Notes: generated by a model not told the origin, from the sequence alone. 50,901 nt of DNA from an uncultured bacterium (GCA_946548895.1 CAMNQF010000025.1:1-50901), one strand, 5' to 3'; shown: positions 32,659-40,533, numbered from the stretch's first letter. Numbers and translations are program-made.

Positions 32659-32895
32659 ATGCAAAAACTGCGGCCTGATTTGGATATTGGGCACAACATC
32701 GGCGCTCTGCGCAGGGCCGCCGGATTGACCCAGGAGCAGACTGTTGCAAAAATGCAGCTCATGGGTCTTGAGATATCCAAAAGCACCTACGCCAAACTTG
32801 AAACCAACCGCATGAATATCAAGGTGAGTGAGTTGGTGGCGTTGAAACAGATTTTTGCAACGGATTTTAACGCATTTTTTCAGCACTTGGTATAG
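32659..32895 (+). CDS. XRE-family small regulator
   Basis: 78-aa Cro/C1-type helix-turn-helix protein: LDIGHNIGALRRAAGLTQEQTVAKMQLMGLEISKSTYAKLETNRMNIKVSELVALKQIF, covering the five-helix HTH_3 fold with the recognition helix ISKSTYAKLE. The ATG at 32659 has GGTGATG upstream; homology starts a few residues later. A strong terminator follows directly. Probably regulates the island's promoters. Confidence 0.85.
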   Translation: MQKLRPDLDIGHNIGALRRAAGLTQEQTVAKMQLMGLEISKSTYAKLETNRMNIKVSELVALKQIFATDFNAFFQHLV

Positions 32896-32899
32896 CGCT

Positions 32900-32926
32900 T
32901 CCCCCGCTTGACGGCGGGGGATTTTT
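32900..32926 (+). terminator. Terminator after XRE regulator
   Basis: 8-bp stem TCCCCCGC/GCGGGGGA with a six-base loop, then TTTTT. Confidence 0.85.
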
Positions 32927-32929
32927 GCG

Positions 32930-33265
32930 CTTCGGATTACGCGGTGCGCAGAGTCAGGCGCGGTCCGTGGGCCCCGCGCCGCTCCGTGCCCGGACACAGG
33001 CGGCAGCGCAAATAGGGGCCCCCGCGTCCAGCGCCCGCGCGCCGGAAGGGCCGCGTCCGCTTTGCGTATCGGGCGTCCCCCGTAACGGGGGTTCTCAGGG
33101 GGGGAGCCGCCTGTGAGCGAGAGCGCGCCCCTGGCGCTCGAAGCCGAACCGGCGGCTTTCCCCCTGAGCGTGTCTTTGGTTCCTTTCTGCACGAGCAGAA
33201 AGGAACGCCCTGGCGGAGCGGCTTGCCCCGGCAGAAAGCCCCAAAAGCTTCGGGGCATTCTCCGA
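32930..33265 (-). repeat. Intergenic repeat family A, copy 4 (full, inverted)
   Basis: Reverse orientation to copy 2. Hairpins GTTCCTTTCTGC-ACGA-GCAGAAAGGAAC (33179-33206) and an 18-bp stem (33094-33111 with 33151-33168) reading CTCAGG...CCTGAG, plus CCCCCGTTACGGGGG. Stem sequences differ from copies 1 and 2 but remain paired. Confidence 0.88.
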
Positions 33266-33286
33266 TTATTCGGCAACAAAACGGGC

Positions 33287-33315
33287 TTGTATTTTTCCTT
33301 AAAATAGAATACAAT
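33287..33315 (+). promoter_or_regulatory. Promoter of the asp23-like/fakA operon
   Basis: TTGTAT (33287-33292), 17 nt, TACAAT (33310-33315), about 55 nt before the first start codon. Confidence 0.7.
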
Positions 33316-33372
33316 ATGGGGAGCGAATGAAATAGAAGGCAGCCCTCTTGTTGTGAAGAAAGGAAGGTTCCC

Positions 33373-33723
33373 ATGAAAATACAGACTGAAAAGGGTCTCG
33401 TCCGGCTCACCAGCGACGTGTACTCCAACCTGACGGGCGCGGTGGCCACCAGCTGCTACGGGGTAAAGGGCATGGCGTTCCGCTCCAAGACGGACGGCCT
33501 GGTGCACCTGCTCCGGCGGGAGTCCATGTCCAAGGGCGTGAAGATCGTGTATAACGGCGACCAGTCCATCACCATCTACCTCCACATCATTGTGGACAAC
33601 GGGGTGAACCTGCTGGCCGTGGGCGAATCCATCCAGAACGAAGTGAAGTACAACGTCCACCGCCTCACTGGGGTGGAGGTGCGCAGCGTCAACGTCTGCG
33701 TCGATTCCATGGTGATCGGCTGA
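33373..33723 (+). CDS. Asp23/Gls24 family protein (YloU-like)
   Basis: 116-aa cytoplasmic Asp23-family protein. Seen: GLVRLTSDVYSNLTGAVATSCYGVKGM, then GVKIVYNGDQSITIYLHIIVDNGVNLLAVGESIQNEVKYNVHRLTGVEVRSVNVCVDSMVI, the full DUF322 domain. It precedes fakA by 34 bp, matching the conserved yloU-yloV pair, and probably shares its operon. The family is linked to envelope or alkaline stress; exact role unknown. Confidence 0.92.
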   Translation: MKIQTEKGLVRLTSDVYSNLTGAVATSCYGVKGMAFRSKTDGLVHLLRRESMSKGVKIVYNGDQSITIYLHIIVDNGVNLLAVGESIQNEVKYNVHRLTGVEVRSVNVCVDSMVIG

Positions 33724-33757
33724 GGCCGTGTGACCAGACAGAAAGGATTATCCGACT

Positions 33758-35434
33758 ATGGTAGATATCATTGACGGCGCGCTGTTCCAGCGCATGGTGA
33801 TCCACGGCTCCGCCTCCATCAACGCCCAGAAGCAGGCCATCAACGATCTGAACGTATTTCCCGTGCCCGACGGAGACACCGGCACCAATATGTCCCTGAC
33901 CATCGGCACTGCCGCCGCCGAGGCGAAGAAGAAGCCCGCCGGCTCCATCGGCAAGGCGGCGTCCATCAACGCCTCCGCCCTGCTCCGGGGGGCCCGGGGG
34001 AACTCCGGCGTGATTTTGTCCCTGCTGTTCCGTGGGGTGTCCAAGGGCCTGAAGGAGAAGGACCAGGCGGACGGCGCCGCCTTCGCCGCCGCCCTGAACG
34101 AGGGCGTGTCCGCCGCCTACAAGGCGGTGATGAAGCCCGCCGAGGGCACCATCCTGACGGTATCCCGGCTGGCCGCGGCCAAGGGCGTGGAGACGGCCCA
34201 GGCCCACAACAGCGTGGAGGCGGTGCTGGAGGCCGCCATCGCGGAGGGGCAGACCGCCCTGGCCGACACGGTGAACCAGAACCCGGTGCTGAAGAAGGCG
34301 GGGGTGGTGGACGCGGGCGGCAAGGGCTTCCTGACCATCCTCCAGGGGATGCTGGACGAGCTGCGGGGCCTGCCGGTCCCGGAGGAAGAGGACGACGGCC
34401 TTCCCGTGAAGGAGTCCGCCGACTTCGCCGCCCTCGGCGAGGAGGACATCACCTTCACCTTCGACACGGTGTTCATCGTCCGCAAGACCAGCAATCAGTC
34501 CATCGAGCCCTTCCGCTCCTACCTGAACAGCATCGGCGACAGCCTGGTGATCGGCGAGGACGACGAGGCGTTCAAGGTCCACGTCCACACCGACACGCCG
34601 GGCGCGGCCCTCAGCGAGGCCCAGAAGTACGGCACCCTGGAGCTGGCCAAGATTGAGAATATGCGCACCCAGGCCGAGGAGCTGGCGGCGGGCAAGCAGG
34701 CCCAGAGCACCGACGACCTGGAGCAGGTAGAGGCGGAGCTGGAGGCCCGGGAGGACGCCGTGGCCGCCCCGGAGAAGAAATACGGCGTGGTGGCCGTCAG
34801 CGCCGGGGAGGGCATGGCCAGCGTGTTCCGGGACCTGGGGGTGGACGGCGTCATCTCCGGCGGCCAGACCATGAACCCCTCCACCGAGGACATCTGCCGG
34901 GAGATCGCCCGCACTCCCGCCGAGGTGGTGTTCGTGCTGCCCAACAACAAGAATATCATCATGGCGGCCCAGCAGTGCCAGGGCCTCATCGAGGGCAAAG
35001 AGGTGGTGGTGGTGCCCACCCGCACCGTGCCCCAGGGCATCTCGGCCATGCTGGTGCTGGACCCGGAGGCGGACACCGAGAGCAACGCCGCCGCCATGGA
35101 GGAGGCCCGGAAGAACGTGCGCACCTCCGAGATCACCTACGCCGCCCGGGACTCCGATTTCGACGGTTTCGACATCCACGAGGGGGACTACATGGCCCTG
35201 GCGGAGGGCCAGCTGTTCGGCACCGACCGGGCCATCGGCTCCCTGCTGGAGCGGCTGGCCCAGGCGGACAGCCAGCAGAGCGCCGAGTTCATCAGCATCT
35301 TCTACGGCGAGGACGTGACGGAGGAGCAGGCCAATGAAGCGCTGGCCATCTTCCAGCGGGAGTGCCCCAACGCGGAGATCACCCTGCTGTCCGGCGGCCA
35401 GCCCGTCTACTACTATATGATCTCCGCCGAATAA
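33758..35434 (+). CDS. DAK2-domain fatty acid kinase subunit FakA (YloV-like)
   Basis: 558-aa ATP-binding subunit that phosphorylates fatty acids held by a DegV/FakB protein, feeding exogenous fatty acids into phospholipid. Seen: N-terminal DhaL/DAK2 domain with NVFPVPDGDTGTNMSLT (Mg-ATP aspartates) and LLRGARGNSGVILS; the middle domain FDTVFIVRKTSNQSIEPFRSYLNSIGDSLVIGEDDEAFKVHVHTDTPG; and a C-terminal domain with FRDLGVDGVISGGQTMNPS and VFVLPNNKNIIMAA. Length is normal. FakB is not in this window. Confidence 0.93.
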   Translation: MVDIIDGALFQRMVIHGSASINAQKQAINDLNVFPVPDGDTGTNMSLTIGTAAAEAKKKPAGSIGKAASINASALLRGARGNSGVILSLLFRGVSKGLKEKDQADGAAFAAALNEGVSAAYKAVMKPAEGTILTVSRLAAAKGVETAQAHNSVEAVLEAAIAEGQTALADTVNQNPVLKKAGVVDAGGKGFLTILQGMLDELRGLPVPEEEDDGLPVKESADFAALGEEDITFTFDTVFIVRKTSNQSIEPFRSYLNSIGDSLVIGEDDEAFKVHVHTDTPGAALSEAQKYGTLELAKIENMRTQAEELAAGKQAQSTDDLEQVEAELEAREDAVAAPEKKYGVVAVSAGEGMASVFRDLGVDGVISGGQTMNPSTEDICREIARTPAEVVFVLPNNKNIIMAAQQCQGLIEGKEVVVVPTRTVPQGISAMLVLDPEADTESNAAAMEEARKNVRTSEITYAARDSDFDGFDIHEGDYMALAEGQLFGTDRAIGSLLERLAQADSQQSAEFISIFYGEDVTEEQANEALAIFQRECPNAEITLLSGGQPVYYYMISAE

Positions 35435-35448
35435 GCCAGTTACCCAGC

Positions 35449-35477
35449 CGCCCGGAGCGTTGCTCCGGGCGCTTTTT
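35449..35477 (+). terminator. Terminator after fakA
   Basis: 10-bp stem CGCCCGGAGC/GCTCCGGGCG with GTT loop, then CTTTTT. Confidence 0.9.
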
Positions 35478-35541
35478 ATTTCTTCTGTTTGCGGGGAACT
35501 CCTCAGACCCTGCACAAAATAAATTTCAGAAAAATGTAAAA

Positions 35542-35575
35542 CACGCTTGACATGAAATGTAAAGCGTGCTATACT
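35542..35575 (+). promoter_or_regulatory. XRE operon promoter with inverted repeat
   Basis: TTGACA (35547-35552), 17 nt, TATACT (35570-35575). CACGCTT (35542-35548) and AAGCGTG (35562-35568) form an inverted repeat over the -35 and spacer. A second AAGCTTGACAT motif follows at about 35591. Suggests autoregulation. Confidence 0.75.
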
Positions 35576-35616
35576 CTGAATTGTAAAGCAAGCTTGACAT
35601 CGCAAGGAGGGATGAC

Positions 35617-35820
35617 ATGGAAAACCGCATCGCCGCCCTGCGGAAGGAGCGGCGGATCTCCCAGGCGGAGCTGGCGGAGGCGGTGGCCGTCACCCGGCAG
35701 ACCATCATCTCGCTGGAAAACGGGCGGTACAACGCCTCGCTCCTGCTGGCCCACAAGATCGCCAAATACTTTGAGACCACCATTGAGGACATTTTTCTGT
35801 TTGAGGAGGAAGAATCATGA
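35617..35820 (+). CDS. XRE-family regulator (YgzD-type)
   Basis: 67-aa helix-turn-helix protein: MENRIAALRKERRISQAELA, then EAVAVTRQTIISLENGRYNASLLLAHKIAKYFETTIEDIF. This is the short Cro-like type that usually precedes small membrane proteins in Firmicutes. Ribosome site AGGAGG. Overlaps the next gene by four bases. Confidence 0.92.
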   Translation: MENRIAALRKERRISQAELAEAVAVTRQTIISLENGRYNASLLLAHKIAKYFETTIEDIFLFEEEES

Positions 35821-36071
35821 AGCGCAATTGTAATTTCAACATGAACCCCGCCTTTGCCGCGGGACTGGTGCTGATATGGGTGGGTGTGTTCGTCCAGAAC
35901 GTGCTGGAAGTCCAGGGGACGGCGCTGAACCTGACCCACCTGGCCTGCGGCGCGGGGATCGGGTTGGCCTTTGTGGGCCTGCTGGTCGGCTCCCCCAAGA
36001 CCCGGCCCCTGTTCGACAAGTTCCACGCCTTCAAGCTGCGCCTGCTGGGCCGGGAGGACACGCCATGCTGA
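35817..36071 (+). CDS. Small membrane protein of XRE operon
   Basis: 84 aa with two hydrophobic segments (about 13-30 and 38-58: AAGLVLIWVGVFVQNVL; THLACGAGIGLAFVGLLVG) and a basic C-terminus. Not recognised. Co-translated with the regulator (ATGA overlap) and followed by another membrane protein, so it is probably part of the same regulated unit. Confidence 0.75.
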   Translation: MKRNCNFNMNPAFAAGLVLIWVGVFVQNVLEVQGTALNLTHLACGAGIGLAFVGLLVGSPKTRPLFDKFHAFKLRLLGREDTPC

Positions 36072-36526
36072 TGAGGGTATTCGACACGTCAGACTACGAC
36101 CGTTCCCTGCGCCGCCGCCGTCTGGTGGCCTTCGGCCTGCTGGCGGTGGGGATCACGGGCATTCTGTGCTACCTGTTCCTCATCAAAGGCAGCGATGTGC
36201 TGCCCGACTTCGCCCGGGGCTTCTACCTGGGCGGGGCCAGCGGCATCTGCATCGGGGCGGTGTTCCTGCTGGTGCGGGTGACCTATCTGCTGTCCAACCG
36301 GTCGGCCCAAAAAAAGGCCAAAATCAAGGAGCAGGACGAGCGTGAAAAAACCATCGTCAACCAGGCGTTCCAGTTCGCCGGGATGTTCACCTTCTTCGCC
36401 TGCGCAGCCTCCCTGTTCGTGCTGGTGGCGGTGAGCATGGCGGCGGCCCTGGCGGTGCTGTGCGTGGTGGCGGTGTACGCCATCGTGTGGCTCATCGCCA
36501 GCCTCTACCTGTCCAAGAAGCTGTGA
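36065..36526 (+). CDS. Multi-pass membrane protein of XRE operon
   Basis: 153 aa with four predicted helices: residues about 22-42, 50-75, 100-120 and 122-147. Between helices 2 and 3 is a charged loop QKKAKIKEQDEREKTIVNQAF, like the DUF2178-type proteins often found behind XRE regulators. The ATG at 36065 has GGGAGG seven bases upstream; a second ATG at 36071 is possible. Overlaps its neighbours on both sides. Function unknown. Confidence 0.75.
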   Translation: MLMRVFDTSDYDRSLRRRRLVAFGLLAVGITGILCYLFLIKGSDVLPDFARGFYLGGASGICIGAVFLLVRVTYLLSNRSAQKKAKIKEQDEREKTIVNQAFQFAGMFTFFACAASLFVLVAVSMAAALAVLCVVAVYAIVWLIASLYLSKKL

Positions 36527-37431
36527 GCGCCCGGTATCTGACGCTGAACATCACCTCAGACCTGGCGGGGCAGGAAGTCAACACCCTTCTGCGCCGCACC
36601 CTGGGGCTGTCGGGCACGGTGCTGCGGCGGGTGAAGTGGCTGGAGGACGGCATCACCCTGGACGGGGTCCGGGTAAACGTTCGGGTGCGGGTGAAGGAGG
36701 GCCAGACCCTGGCCGTCCGCGTGACTGCGCCGGGTGAATTCTCCGGGGCGGCGCCCTCCCCCGGCCCCTTGGACATCGTGTACGAGGACCCGGACCTCAT
36801 TGTGCTCAACAAGGCCCCCGGGGTGCTGGTCCACCCCGGCCACGGCCATTTTGACGATACGCTGGGTAATTTTTTGATGCATCATTACAAAATGGCCGGA
36901 GATGAGGCCGGCTTCCACCCGGTCCACCGGCTGGACAAGGGCACTTCGGGGCTGATTGTCATAGCCAAGCATCCCCACGCCCAGGAGAAGCTGAAAAATC
37001 AGCTCCACACCGGGGCCTTCCGGCGGGTGTACCTGGCGGTGTGCGACGGGACGCCGCCCCAGCCCAGCGGCACGGTGGACGCCCCCATCGGCCCGGCGGA
37101 GGGCTCCCTCGTGGCCCGAGCGGTCCGGCCGGACGGCAGGCCCGCCCGGACCCATTACCGGGTGCTGCAAACGCTCGGCCCTCGCGCTCTGGTGGAGCTG
37201 GAGCTGGAGACGGGCCGCACCCATCAGATCCGGGTCCACATGGCCCACCTGGGCTGTCCCCTCACCGGGGACTTTCTGTACGGCGCGGAGGACCGGACCT
37301 TGATTGCCCGCCCTGCCCTCCATTCGGCGCGGCTGGAGCTGGCCCATCCCATCACCGGGGAGCGGCTCCGTTTTGCCGCCCCCCTGCCCGCCGACATGGC
37401 GGCGCTGATTCCAGAGGAGGATATTTCATGA
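36523..37431 (+). CDS. RluA/RluD-family pseudouridine synthase
   Basis: 302-aa RNA pseudouridine synthase. N-terminal S4-like RNA-binding region (LRRTLGLSGTVLRRVKWLEDGITLDGVRV), then the catalytic domain with VLNKAPGVLVHPG, HRLDKGTSG (135-143, catalytic Asp138) and ETGRTHQIRVHMAHLGCPLTGDFLYG. The GTG at 36523 overlaps the upstream stop. Target RNA not determinable; the RluD branch modifies 23S rRNA. Confidence 0.92.
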   Translation: MSARYLTLNITSDLAGQEVNTLLRRTLGLSGTVLRRVKWLEDGITLDGVRVNVRVRVKEGQTLAVRVTAPGEFSGAAPSPGPLDIVYEDPDLIVLNKAPGVLVHPGHGHFDDTLGNFLMHHYKMAGDEAGFHPVHRLDKGTSGLIVIAKHPHAQEKLKNQLHTGAFRRVYLAVCDGTPPQPSGTVDAPIGPAEGSLVARAVRPDGRPARTHYRVLQTLGPRALVELELETGRTHQIRVHMAHLGCPLTGDFLYGAEDRTLIARPALHSARLELAHPITGERLRFAAPLPADMAALIPEEDIS

Positions 37432-37604
37432 AAAAATTACGGACTGTGAGCGCCGCGGCCTTGGGCCTGTCGGTGATTCTGTGGACGGCGGGGCGGATCT
37501 TTTTCACCCTGCCGGACTGGGCCGTGCGGGCAAACGGCGCGGTCATGCTGACCGCCATGGCGCTGCTGGCGTTTTCCAGCGTCCGGGTTCTTAAAAATTC
37601 ATAA
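37428..37604 (+). CDS. Small two-helix membrane protein
   Basis: 58 aa: MKKLRTVSAAALGLSVILWT, then AGRIFF, a short loop LPDWAVRA, and NGAVMLTAMALLAFSSVRVL. Two membrane segments. ATGA overlap with the pseudouridine synthase. Unknown function. Confidence 0.65.
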   Translation: MKKLRTVSAAALGLSVILWTAGRIFFTLPDWAVRANGAVMLTAMALLAFSSVRVLKNS

Positions 37605-37621
37605 AAAAGGCCGGAGCCCTG

Positions 37622-37650
37622 TTGACAGCGCCACGCCGTGCGCCCATAAT
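37622..37650 (+). promoter_or_regulatory. Promoter of the DUF6440-like gene
   Basis: TTGACA (37622-37627), 17 nt, CATAAT (37645-37650), followed 35 nt later by the start codon. Confidence 0.75.
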
Positions 37651-37684
37651 AAGTTCAGCCACAACTGAGAAAGGAAAGATTTCC

Positions 37685-37867
37685 ATGGCGAAAAACGAAC
37701 GCTTTGAGATCATCCACCAGGAGGGAAACGGCCTGACCAAGCCCCAGTGCATGGTGCTGATGGATACCGCCACCGGGGTGCAGTACCTGTATGTCGCCTC
37801 CGGCTACGGCGGCGGGCTGTGCCCCCTGGTGGACAAGGACGGCAAGTCTCTGACCTGGAATACCTGA
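37685..37867 (+). CDS. DUF6440-like small protein
   Basis: 60 aa: RFEIIHQEGNGLTKPQCMVLM, then DTATGVQYLYVASGYGGGLCPLVDKDGKSL. This layout (RFEII, DxxTGVxYL, GGLxPLxDxDGKP) is that of the DUF6440 family of small cytoplasmic proteins of unknown function. Start at 37685 with GGAAAG upstream. A family B repeat starts at its stop codon. Confidence 0.8.
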   Translation: MAKNERFEIIHQEGNGLTKPQCMVLMDTATGVQYLYVASGYGGGLCPLVDKDGKSLTWNT

Positions 37868-38045
37868 GAAGCGCGGAGAAGCGGACAGCGAGGCCGCTTG
37901 GAGCGAAGCGAAAGCAAAAGCCCAAGGCCCGCAGCGCGGGACTGGGCTTTGCTTGAGTCGCAGCGAAAGCGGCCGAGCGTCCTGGCCGCTTCGCAGCGTG
38001 ACAGCAGAGAAGCGCGGAGAAGCGGGCAGCGAGGGCGCAGCGGCT
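37868..38045 (+). repeat. Intergenic repeat family B, copy 4
   Basis: Begins at the stop codon (TGAGAAGCGCGGAGAAGCGG). Holds the hairpin 37914-37952 (GCAAAAGCCCA...TGGGCTTTGC with inner GGCCCGC/GCGGGAC pairing) and the GCAGCGTGACAGC block. Confidence 0.82.
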
Positions 38046-38059
38046 CATAACACGAAAGG

Positions 38060-38086
38060 GTTCGGGAGAAAGCTCCCGAACTTTTT
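38060..38086 (+). terminator. Terminator after DUF6440-like gene
   Basis: 9-bp stem GTTCGGGAG/CTCCCGAAC with AAAG loop, then TTTTT. Placed after the B repeat. Confidence 0.85.
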
Positions 38087-38157
38087 CTTTCCCCCTGTGA
38101 CATTCCGCGAGAAACCGCGTCCTTATGGGTGAAGGGACCTTCAAGGAGTGATGAACC

Positions 38158-38718
38158 ATGGACGACAACGCGATCATTGAGCTGTTTTTCGCCCGGGACG
38201 AGGGGGCGGTGGAGGCCGCCCAGCGGGAGTACGGCGCCTACTGCGCCTCCATTGCCCACAACATTCTGGGCGACCGGGGGGCGGCGGAGGAGTGCGTCAA
38301 CGATGCATGGCTGAAGTGCTGGCAGGCCATCCCGCCCCAGCGGCCCCGGTCGTTGAAGAGCTTCGCGGGGCGGATCGTGCGCAACCTGGCGTTGAGCGCC
38401 TGCCGCGCCCGGACCGCCCAGAAGCGGGGCGGCGGTCAGGTCTGGCTGGCCCTGGACGAGCTGGACGAGGTGGTGTCCGGCGGCGAGACGCCGGAGGACG
38501 CGCTGGACCGGGCGGCCTTCCGGGCGGCGCTGGACGGCTTTTTGGCGGGCCTGGAGCCCCGGAACCGGAACCTGTTCCTGCGCCGGTACTGGTACCTGGA
38601 CAGCGTGGAGGCGCTGGCCCGCCGCTTCGCCATGAGCCAAACCCAGGTGACCACCACGCTCCACCGCCTGCGGGGAAAGCTGCGCGTCCACTTGCAACAG
38701 GAGGGATTTGAACTGTGA
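38158..38718 (+). CDS. RNA polymerase sigma factor, sigma-70 family (ECF-like)
   Basis: 186 aa. Region 2: AHNILGDRGAAEECVNDAWLKCWQAIPPQRPRSLKSFAGRIVRNLALSACR. Region 4: LEPRNRNLFLRRYWYLDSVEALARRFAMSQTQVTTTLHRLRGKLRVHL with the helix-turn-helix. No region 1 or 3. The next gene overlaps by four bases and encodes a membrane protein, the usual place of an anti-sigma partner. Target promoters unknown. Confidence 0.9.
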   Translation: MDDNAIIELFFARDEGAVEAAQREYGAYCASIAHNILGDRGAAEECVNDAWLKCWQAIPPQRPRSLKSFAGRIVRNLALSACRARTAQKRGGGQVWLALDELDEVVSGGETPEDALDRAAFRAALDGFLAGLEPRNRNLFLRRYWYLDSVEALARRFAMSQTQVTTTLHRLRGKLRVHLQQEGFEL

Positions 38719-39800
38719 AAAACCATGAGCTTTTGGACCTGCTGGGCGAGGCCAGCGAGGACTACGTCCGGGCGGCGGGAGAAAACGTGGCCCGCCCGAA
38801 ATTCCGCTGGAAAACCATCGCGGCCTGCGCGGCCTGCGCGGCGCTGGTGCTGGGCGCGTCCCTGCTCCCCAGCCTGACCATGGAGGGACCCGCCCCCAAG
38901 AGCACCCAGGACCCGGTCGGCACGCTGGTCCACCAGCCCGGCCTCCATGACTACGCCCTGTTTGAGGAGGGCCGCTCCATCATGACCACCGAGGGGGATG
39001 CGAAAGTCCCGGCGGGGGGCGGCGGCATCGACGTGCCGGGGCGGGACGCCCCCATGCCCGACCCGGACTTCGTCCAGCCCCCCTGGGGGGACGCCCCCGA
39101 CGAACTGGTGCGCGCCCCTGCCCTGTCCACGGAGGAGGCCTCCGCCCAGTATGACCGCCTCCTCCAGCGGATGGGGGGCGTGGGGGGGCGGGAGCCCGAC
39201 ACATACCCGGACTGGTTCGGCGGGGCGTGGCTGGACAGCGACTGGCCGGACAACGTATCCCGGCTGACGGTGGCCATTGTGGACGGCTTCCACACCCCCG
39301 CCCTGGAGGAGGATGTCAAGAACTGGTGCGGCGGCACGGGGGACGTGCTGTTCACCGGGGCGAAGTACTCCCAAAACTACCTGAACGGCCTGATGGACGG
39401 GATCTCCCGGATCTTTGAGGAGCAGAACGTTCGTATCTCCTCGGTCTACGGCGTGTATGTAATGGACAACTACCTGGGGCTGGACTTTTTCGGCGCTGTT
39501 CCAACGGACGAAACCCTGGCCGCCCTGGCGGAGCTGGACCCGGAGGGGGACGCCATCCGCGTCCAGGTATTCCATAGCGGAAGCATCCAGCTCACCGAGG
39601 AATCGGTGAAGGGTCCCGCCCCCGTTGACCCGGAGACTCATCCCACCCCGGTGGACGGCGATGCGCCGGACGCCCGCGTGTCCGCCCCCGTTCCCGGCGG
39701 CACGGTTATCCCCGGCGGGGCCAGGCCCGCGGAGGACCTGCCCCAGGCCGGGGAGGAGGGCCGGCCGGCCCATTACGGCCTGCTCCCCCCGGACGAATAA
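38715..39800 (+). CDS. Membrane-anchored putative anti-sigma partner
   Basis: 361 aa: short cytoplasmic N-terminus (MKNHELLDLLGEASEDYVRAAGENVARPKFRWK), one membrane helix (about 36-52, IAACAACAALVLGASLLPSL), then a long extracytoplasmic Pro/Asp/Gly-rich domain. The ED-rich N-terminus fits the anti-sigma style seen behind such sigma genes in Clostridia, but no zinc motif (HxxxCxxC) is present. Co-translated with the sigma factor. Role in signalling is inferred from position only. Confidence 0.65.
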   Translation: MKNHELLDLLGEASEDYVRAAGENVARPKFRWKTIAACAACAALVLGASLLPSLTMEGPAPKSTQDPVGTLVHQPGLHDYALFEEGRSIMTTEGDAKVPAGGGGIDVPGRDAPMPDPDFVQPPWGDAPDELVRAPALSTEEASAQYDRLLQRMGGVGGREPDTYPDWFGGAWLDSDWPDNVSRLTVAIVDGFHTPALEEDVKNWCGGTGDVLFTGAKYSQNYLNGLMDGISRIFEEQNVRISSVYGVYVMDNYLGLDFFGAVPTDETLAALAELDPEGDAIRVQVFHSGSIQLTEESVKGPAPVDPETHPTPVDGDAPDARVSAPVPGGTVIPGGARPAEDLPQAGEEGRPAHYGLLPPDE

Positions 39801-39886
39801 GGGCCGGTACGCGCAAAACAGCGGGCGGCGGGGCGTTTCCCGCCACGGTTCGCGAAATTTTCCTTCCCTTTTCCGGGAGGATCGGG

Positions 39887-39927
39887 TATAATACTGCCGG
39901 ACGGGCCCAGCCCGCCCGGCAGTATTA
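39887..39927 (+). promoter_or_regulatory. Promoter -10 with long palindromic hairpin at the rhomboid gene
   Basis: TATAAT (39887-39892) merges into a near-perfect palindrome: TAATACTGCCGG (39889-39900) pairs with CCGGCAGTATTA (39916-39927), and CGGG/CCCG extend it inward. No clear -35. It could be an operator covering the start site or a hairpin at the 5' end of the mRNA. Confidence 0.6.
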
Positions 39928-39943
39928 CGTTGAGGTGATCCCT

Positions 39944-40528
39944 ATGGCCCAGTCCAACAACCGCCCCACCATGAAGATCTCCTATAACGCCCCCGTGACC
40001 CTCACCTTCGCCCTGCTGTCCCTCATCGCCCTGGCGTCCAATTACCTCACCGGCGGCTGGACCAACGCCCACCTGTTCTCCGTCTACCAGTGCTCCCTGG
40101 CGGACCCCTTGGCCTGGTTCCGCTTCTTTGGCCACGCGCTGGGCCACAGCGGCTACGCCCACTACATCGGCAATATGGTGCTGATCCTGGTGCTGGGCCC
40201 CAACCTGGAGGACCGCTTCGGCAGCTGGAACGTGCTGTGGGCCATTTTGTTCACCGCGCTGGTGTCCGGGCTGGTGCAGTTCATCTTCTTTCCCGGCACC
40301 GCCCTGCTGGGGGCGTCGGGCATCGTGTTCATGATGATCCTGCTGTCCTCCTTCGGCGGGGTGCGCAACGGCGCCATCCCCACCACCCTGATCCTGGTGG
40401 CGGTGTTCTACCTGGGCGGCGAGCTGTGGGACGCCATCTTCGTGGACGACAACGTCTCCCAGCTCACCCACATCATCGGCGGGCTGTGCGGCACAATTTT
40501 GGGGTTTGCCCTGTCGGGCAGGCGGTAG
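39944..40528 (+). CDS. Rhomboid-family intramembrane serine protease
   Basis: 194-aa six-helix membrane protease. Catalytic Ser125 in LLGASGIVFM and His176 in THIIGGLCG form the dyad; FGHALGHSGYAHYIGNM carries the conserved HxxxxHxxxN-like oxyanion region. ATG at 39944 with GAGGTG. Substrates unknown. A terminator follows. Confidence 0.9.
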   Translation: MAQSNNRPTMKISYNAPVTLTFALLSLIALASNYLTGGWTNAHLFSVYQCSLADPLAWFRFFGHALGHSGYAHYIGNMVLILVLGPNLEDRFGSWNVLWAILFTALVSGLVQFIFFPGTALLGASGIVFMMILLSSFGGVRNGAIPTTLILVAVFYLGGELWDAIFVDDNVSQLTHIIGGLCGTILGFALSGRR

Positions 40529-40533
40529 AGCCC

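Noticed and set aside
33689-35605. 638-codon minus-strand frame opposite fakA
   Set aside because: Shadow with Gly/Leu/His-rich low-complexity sequence; FakA is certain on the plus strand.
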